A DNA stretch of 64,000 bases from Mycobacterium numidiamassiliense (GTDB lineage Bacteria; Actinomycetota; Actinomycetes; Mycobacteriales; Mycobacteriaceae). The notes below the pieces were generated by a model. That model saw only the letters and a list, made by a program, of their open reading frames with translations, was not told where the DNA came from and made no database searches. Location: NCBI RefSeq assembly GCF_900157365.1, contig NZ_FUEZ01000003.1:1550001-1614000 (forward strand). The letters are read 5' to 3'. The translations under genes were made by a program, and so were the position numbers. This document shows, piece after piece, positions 61,351-64,000 of this stretch (position 1 is the first letter of the stretch; each line of letters begins with the position of its first letter).

Positions 61351-61986
61351 ATGTCTGAATGGTCTGCGTCACACCGGTTCAAACTGATCGCCGCGCCCGG
61401 CGGTCTCGGGCTGGTTCAGGACTTCCTCAATACGGTCGGCATCGAGGGATACGGGACCGACCTGTTGGCCGATACCGCCCTGGCGAGCGATTGGGTGTCC
61501 GGCGCGGTGCGAACTTGGTCGGCGCTGCGCGGTGAAGATGTCGAGCCGCCGTCCCTGAACGACGCCGATTTGGCGAAGCTGCGCGCGTTGCGCCACACGA
61601 TCGGGCAACTGGTCCGCGGCGAAGCGGTGGACGGCTCAAAGGTGTCTGCCGTCTCGGCGTCTTTCGGGTTGTCCGACACGGGTGAGGTGCGCCTGGTACC
61701 GGCGGGCACCGGCTGGCGCTGGCTGGCCTCGGTGTTGTGGGGTGAGATCCTGTTGAGCCAGCAGGAGGACACCTGGCGACGCATCAAGCAGTGTCATAAC
61801 CACCCGTGCCTGTCGACCTTTTACGACCGCTCCAAGAACAACAGCGGCGTCTGGTGCAACGTGAAAACCTGCGGCAACGTGGCGAACCTGCGCGCGTCGC
61901 GGGCTCGGCGACGCGAACGCGCGGCCCAAGCCGGCGGCCTCAGCGCAGCACCGGCAGCAGGTGCAGCAACACGCGAGCCGAACTGA
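61351..61986 (+). CDS. CGNR zinc-finger transcriptional regulator
   Basis: A 211-residue protein with an N-terminal ABATE domain ([19 protein letters not shown]) and a C-terminal CGNR zinc finger: [19 protein letters not shown] then [20 protein letters not shown]. The four Cys residues that bind zinc are present (CxxxxC and CxxxxC). These are probable stress-linked transcription regulators in actinobacteria. The divergent SDR gene is the obvious target. The ATG at 61351 is preferred over a TTG six bases earlier. Its 3-prime end overlaps the convergent mtn gene by 47 bases. Confidence 0.88.
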   Translation: MSEWSASHRFKLIAAPGGLGLVQDFLNTVGIEGYGTDLLADTALASDWVSGAVRTWSALRGEDVEPPSLNDADLAKLRALRHTIGQLVRGEAVDGSKVSAVSASFGLSDTGEVRLVPAGTGWRWLASVLWGEILLSQQEDTWRRIKQCHNHPCLSTFYDRSKNNSGVWCNVKTCGNVANLRASRARRRERAAQAGGLSAAPAAGAATREPN

Positions 61987-62695
61987 CCGCGACCTCCCCG
62001 ACGAACACGTTGAAATCCAGCCCGGAGCGGGCGCCGGCGAGGTCGGAGAGCGCACGGATCACCAGCCAGGGGATTGCGAAGGCCTCGCAGACCTGCGCCA
62101 CGGCGCCGCCCTCCATTTCGATGGCCAGGCCGCCGAAATCGTTGTGCAGCCGGGTGCGGGTGCGCTCGCAGTGCAAGAACTGGTCGCCGGTGAGTACGGT
62201 GCCGTAGACGATCCTCGGTGGCGTGTCCGCCCCGCCCGCCGCGGTCGGCAGCGCAGGAAGGGTGAATCCTTCGAGGTGCCGCCTGACGCGGTCGATGAGG
62301 TCGGGGCCGACGGGGTAGCCGAGACGTTCGGTCGGATTGATGACCGGGACGTACCCCGGCTGATAGGGGTGCAGCCGCTCCTCGTGAACCAGACCGAAGT
62401 CGTGCTGCACCACCCGATCGGCGATGACGATGTCGCCGATGTGCAGCTGCGGGTCCAGCCCACCGGCGACCCCAGTGAAAACAATTGTGCTGCAACCGAA
62501 TCGGTCGGCCAGCAGGGTCGCAACCAATCCGGCGTTGACCTTGCCCATGCCGGCTGCGGCCAGCACGACCCGATGGCCGCCGAGTTCACCGCTATCAAAG
62601 GTGATCTGGGCGACCTGTTCGCGGCTGGGCGCCGCCAGGATGCTGTGCAGATACGACCACTCTTGCGGGATCGCACAAATGACGCCGATTGTCAC
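61940..62695 (-). CDS. mtn: 5'-methylthioadenosine/S-adenosylhomocysteine nucleosidase
   Basis: A 251-residue enzyme that hydrolyses MTA and SAH to adenine and the matching thio-sugar in the SAM salvage path. Catalytic and binding residues: IPQEW (Glu), EMEGGAVAQ and RALSDLAG (catalytic Asp). Homologue of Rv0091, nearly identical in segments such as [18 protein letters not shown] start at 62695. Overlaps the convergent CGNR gene by 47 bases, a larger overlap than usual; the overlap sits in their 3-prime ends. Confidence 0.93.
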   Translation of the reverse strand: MTIGVICAIPQEWSYLHSILAAPSREQVAQITFDSGELGGHRVVLAAAGMGKVNAGLVATLLADRFGCSTIVFTGVAGGLDPQLHIGDIVIADRVVQHDFGLVHEERLHPYQPGYVPVINPTERLGYPVGPDLIDRVRRHLEGFTLPALPTAAGGADTPPRIVYGTVLTGDQFLHCERTRTRLHNDFGGLAIEMEGGAVAQVCEAFAIPWLVIRALSDLAGARSGLDFNVFVGEVAVSSARVLLHLLPVLR

Positions 62696-62751
62696 CGCGC
62701 GAATTGTATCCGCCGGTCAGGGCTGCTCGGACCGGCGGAGCAGTCAACCGA

Positions 62752-62916
62752 TCAGCAGCGCTCCACACCCTTGGGCATGACCCGCGAGTCCGTCTCCGAG
62801 CGGTGCGGCCTGCTGCGCAGCACGGCCGCCAGGGCATCGCAGGCGCGTTCTTTGATCGGGGTCACCACGTCGAGGTTGGTTGAGCTCTGGTTGATCCAGG
62901 TCTGCAGTGTTGGCAC
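62752..62916 (-). CDS. Putative short ORF (54 residues)
   Basis: Starts at a GTG (62916) preceded by GGAAAGG eight bases away, and reads MPTLQTWINQSSTNLDVVTP then IKERACDALAAVLRSRPHRS to a final KGVERC. It lies between mtn and the thioesterase, on the mtn strand, in a stretch that otherwise holds no gene. Amphipathic helix content is plausible, but no family was recognised and the start is uncertain. Confidence 0.4.
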   Translation of the reverse strand: MPTLQTWINQSSTNLDVVTPIKERACDALAAVLRSRPHRSETDSRVMPKGVERC

Positions 62917-62978
62917 AGTCGCGACCTTTCCCTCTGTTCGGCCATACTGGCCGATCCGTTAAATTGCACCTCGGCTGT

Positions 62979-63005
62979 TTTACAAGGGTGCAGCACCTTG
63001 GTAAA
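62979..63005. promoter_or_regulatory. Long dyad upstream of the thioesterase gene
   Basis: TTTACAAGGGTGC and GCACCTTGGTAAA form an imperfect 27-base dyad around GGTGCAGCACC, 98 bases before the thioesterase start. A shorter dyad CTAAGC/GCTTAG follows at about 63013-63033. Likely operator of a TetR- or GntR-like regulator, not identified here. Confidence 0.45.
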
Positions 63006-63102
63006 CGCCGCGCTAAGCGCATTTGTGGCTTAGAGCACATGTAAGGACGTCGGAAGCCGGCTCATCACCCTCGCCCCACACCAAGACTGTTAGGTTGCCT
63101 AG

Positions 63103-63720
63103 GTGTCTGACGAGCAGCTTTGCATTGATTACAGTCGGCTCGAATCGGTCTACGGGCCGCTGGCCGAATCGATCCGCCGGCTTATTGATGTCAGCATCCG
63201 CACCGAAGCCGACCCTACGACCGTAGCAGCGGTCAGGGACAAAATTGACCGCGCCACTGCGGAATTAGAAGTTTCGGCACGTCCGGGACCCCTTGGCGTG
63301 CAGCGAACGCCCGACGGCCGGACCGTCGCGTTGGGGAATGCTGTGATCGGCGTGCGCAACCCGGTCGCGCCGCCCCTGGTCGTCAACAACGATCCAGACG
63401 GGTCGGTGTGGTCGGAATTCGTTCTCGGCGCGCCGTACGAGGGCCCAGCGCAGCACGTCCACGGCGGTGTCTCCGCCCTGATCCTCGATCATGTGCTGGG
63501 CGCCGCCGCCTCTCGTGCCCGCACGCCGACCTACACCGGCACGCTGACCCTGCGGTACCGGCGCCGGACCGCGCTGGGACGACGCCTGCGCGCAGAGGCT
63601 CATGTCGAGCGCATCGAGGGGGTCAAGACGTTCGCGGTCGGTCACCTCGCCGATGACGAGGGCATCACCGTTGAAGCCGAGGGTGTCTTCATCCAACCCA
63701 GGCAGGTCAACTCGGCATAG
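63103..63720 (+). CDS. PaaI/4HBT-type acyl-CoA thioesterase
   Basis: A 205-residue hot-dog-fold protein. The diagnostic HVHGGVSALILDHVLGAA motif holds the catalytic-site Asp, followed by TYTGTLTLRYRRR. It should hydrolyse an acyl-CoA. N-terminal 70 residues are extra relative to the minimal fold. GTG start at 63103. A long dyad lies upstream. Convergent overlap of 14 bases with the membrane-protein gene. Confidence 0.85.
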   Translation: MSDEQLCIDYSRLESVYGPLAESIRRLIDVSIRTEADPTTVAAVRDKIDRATAELEVSARPGPLGVQRTPDGRTVALGNAVIGVRNPVAPPLVVNNDPDGSVWSEFVLGAPYEGPAQHVHGGVSALILDHVLGAAASRARTPTYTGTLTLRYRRRTALGRRLRAEAHVERIEGVKTFAVGHLADDEGITVEAEGVFIQPRQVNSA

Positions 63721-64000
63721 CCGCCCGCTCGACGTCGAGCAGCTGCTCACCGCGTCGTTCCTCGTCGTACGCCTTGCGGCCGCCGCGCAGGCCGAACAGG
63801 CGCTTGGAGATCAGCAGGTAGACCACCGCCGCAATGTTGATCCCGAACGTCACCGCGCGCGTCATCGTGATGCCCTTGGCCAGGTCGTGAATCTCCAACG
63901 GCAGGAAGACCGAGGTGGCGATCACGGCGAAGTACTCGCCCCAGCGCTTCAGCAACCACAGCCCGACGGCCTCGAGCACCTCGATCAAGGCATAGGCGGT
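63707..64000 (-). CDS. DUF2127-type membrane protein, C-terminal part (cut by window edge)
   Basis: The reading frame continues beyond base 64000. The visible 97 residues have two hydrophobic helices (YFAVIATSVFLPL and AVTFGINIAAVVYLL) around the conserved LEAVGLWLLKRWGEY and KGITMTRA segments of the DUF2127 family. Probably Rv0090, which sits next to mtn in M. tuberculosis. Function unknown. Confidence 0.8.
   Translation of the reverse strand, partial: TAYALIEVLEAVGLWLLKRWGEYFAVIATSVFLPLEIHDLAKGITMTRAVTFGINIAAVVYLLISKRLFGLRGGRKAYDEERRGEQLLDVERAAMPS

Noticed and set aside
1..64000. tRNA, rRNA, CRISPR, insertion sequences, prophage
   Set aside because: No cloverleaf-like sequence, regular repeat-spacer pattern, transposase or phage gene was seen; no target-site duplication was found at the edges of the accessory block. 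A structured-RNA search was not possible by eye.

Overview
The window is GC-rich chromosomal DNA from a Mycobacterium. The evidence is gene content (treS, pepA, fusA2, fadD7, oxcA, oxyS, an LdtMt1-type L,D-transpeptidase, ctpI, mtn) and the order of these genes, which follows the M. tuberculosis Rv0126-Rv0090 backbone in inverted orientation as I remember it. Several blocks absent from that backbone are inserted. I see no tRNA, rRNA, CRISPR array, insertion sequence, prophage or plasmid module. The species cannot be fixed from the sequence alone.

Layout. 1-5200: trehalose synthase (cut by the window edge), the secreted serine protease PepA, a PPOX-type flavin/F420 protein, the EF-G-like FusA2 and a small membrane protein. 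5187-12633: a FadD7 / OxcA / OxyS oxalyl-CoA module interrupted by an orphan EspB-like (ESX-1 substrate type) gene, then an isochorismatase-fold hydrolase with an apparent internal deletion, then LdtA. 12795-18987: carboxylic acid reductase, a lipoprotein, a quinone oxidoreductase, remains of an NRAMP-type transporter and an O-methyltransferase. 18991-21012: a membrane acyltransferase of the Rv0111 type.

21229-36808 is the main accessory block. A leftward chain of genes with short gaps or overlaps encodes SDR, Rieske oxygenase, Baeyer-Villiger-type monooxygenase, SDR, CaiB CoA-transferase, ThDP lyase/decarboxylase and aldehyde dehydrogenase. Facing it is a rightward set (double SMP-30 lactonase-like propeller, GntR regulator, acyl-CoA ligase, SDR) followed by a leftward alcohol dehydrogenase. 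Together they look like a pathway that hydroxylates a ring, oxidises it to a ketone, expands it to a lactone, opens the lactone and activates the acid to a CoA ester. The shared control region carries a perfect palindrome and a second related site, probable operators for the GntR protein.

36866-45770: small SRPBCC and SnoaL proteins, a DUF899 protein, an SDR, a SigG-like ECF sigma factor with a SnoaL tail, and the giant P-type ATPase CtpI, whose N-terminal half is a degenerate copy of its own ATPase core. 45789-50644: an acyl-CoA ligase/SDR pair, then a Zur-box-controlled divergent pair: a CobW-like protein and four zinc-independent ribosomal proteins (L28, L33, S14, S18). 50641-64000: a LuxC/LuxE-like reductase pair, an amidohydrolase with divergent LysR regulator, an MpaB-type oxygenase with divergent TetR regulator, a hydrolase-like/adenylate cyclase fusion, a methyltransferase, more SDRs and SRPBCC proteins, a CGNR zinc-finger regulator, MTA/SAH nucleosidase, a short new ORF, a thioesterase and the end of a DUF2127 membrane protein.
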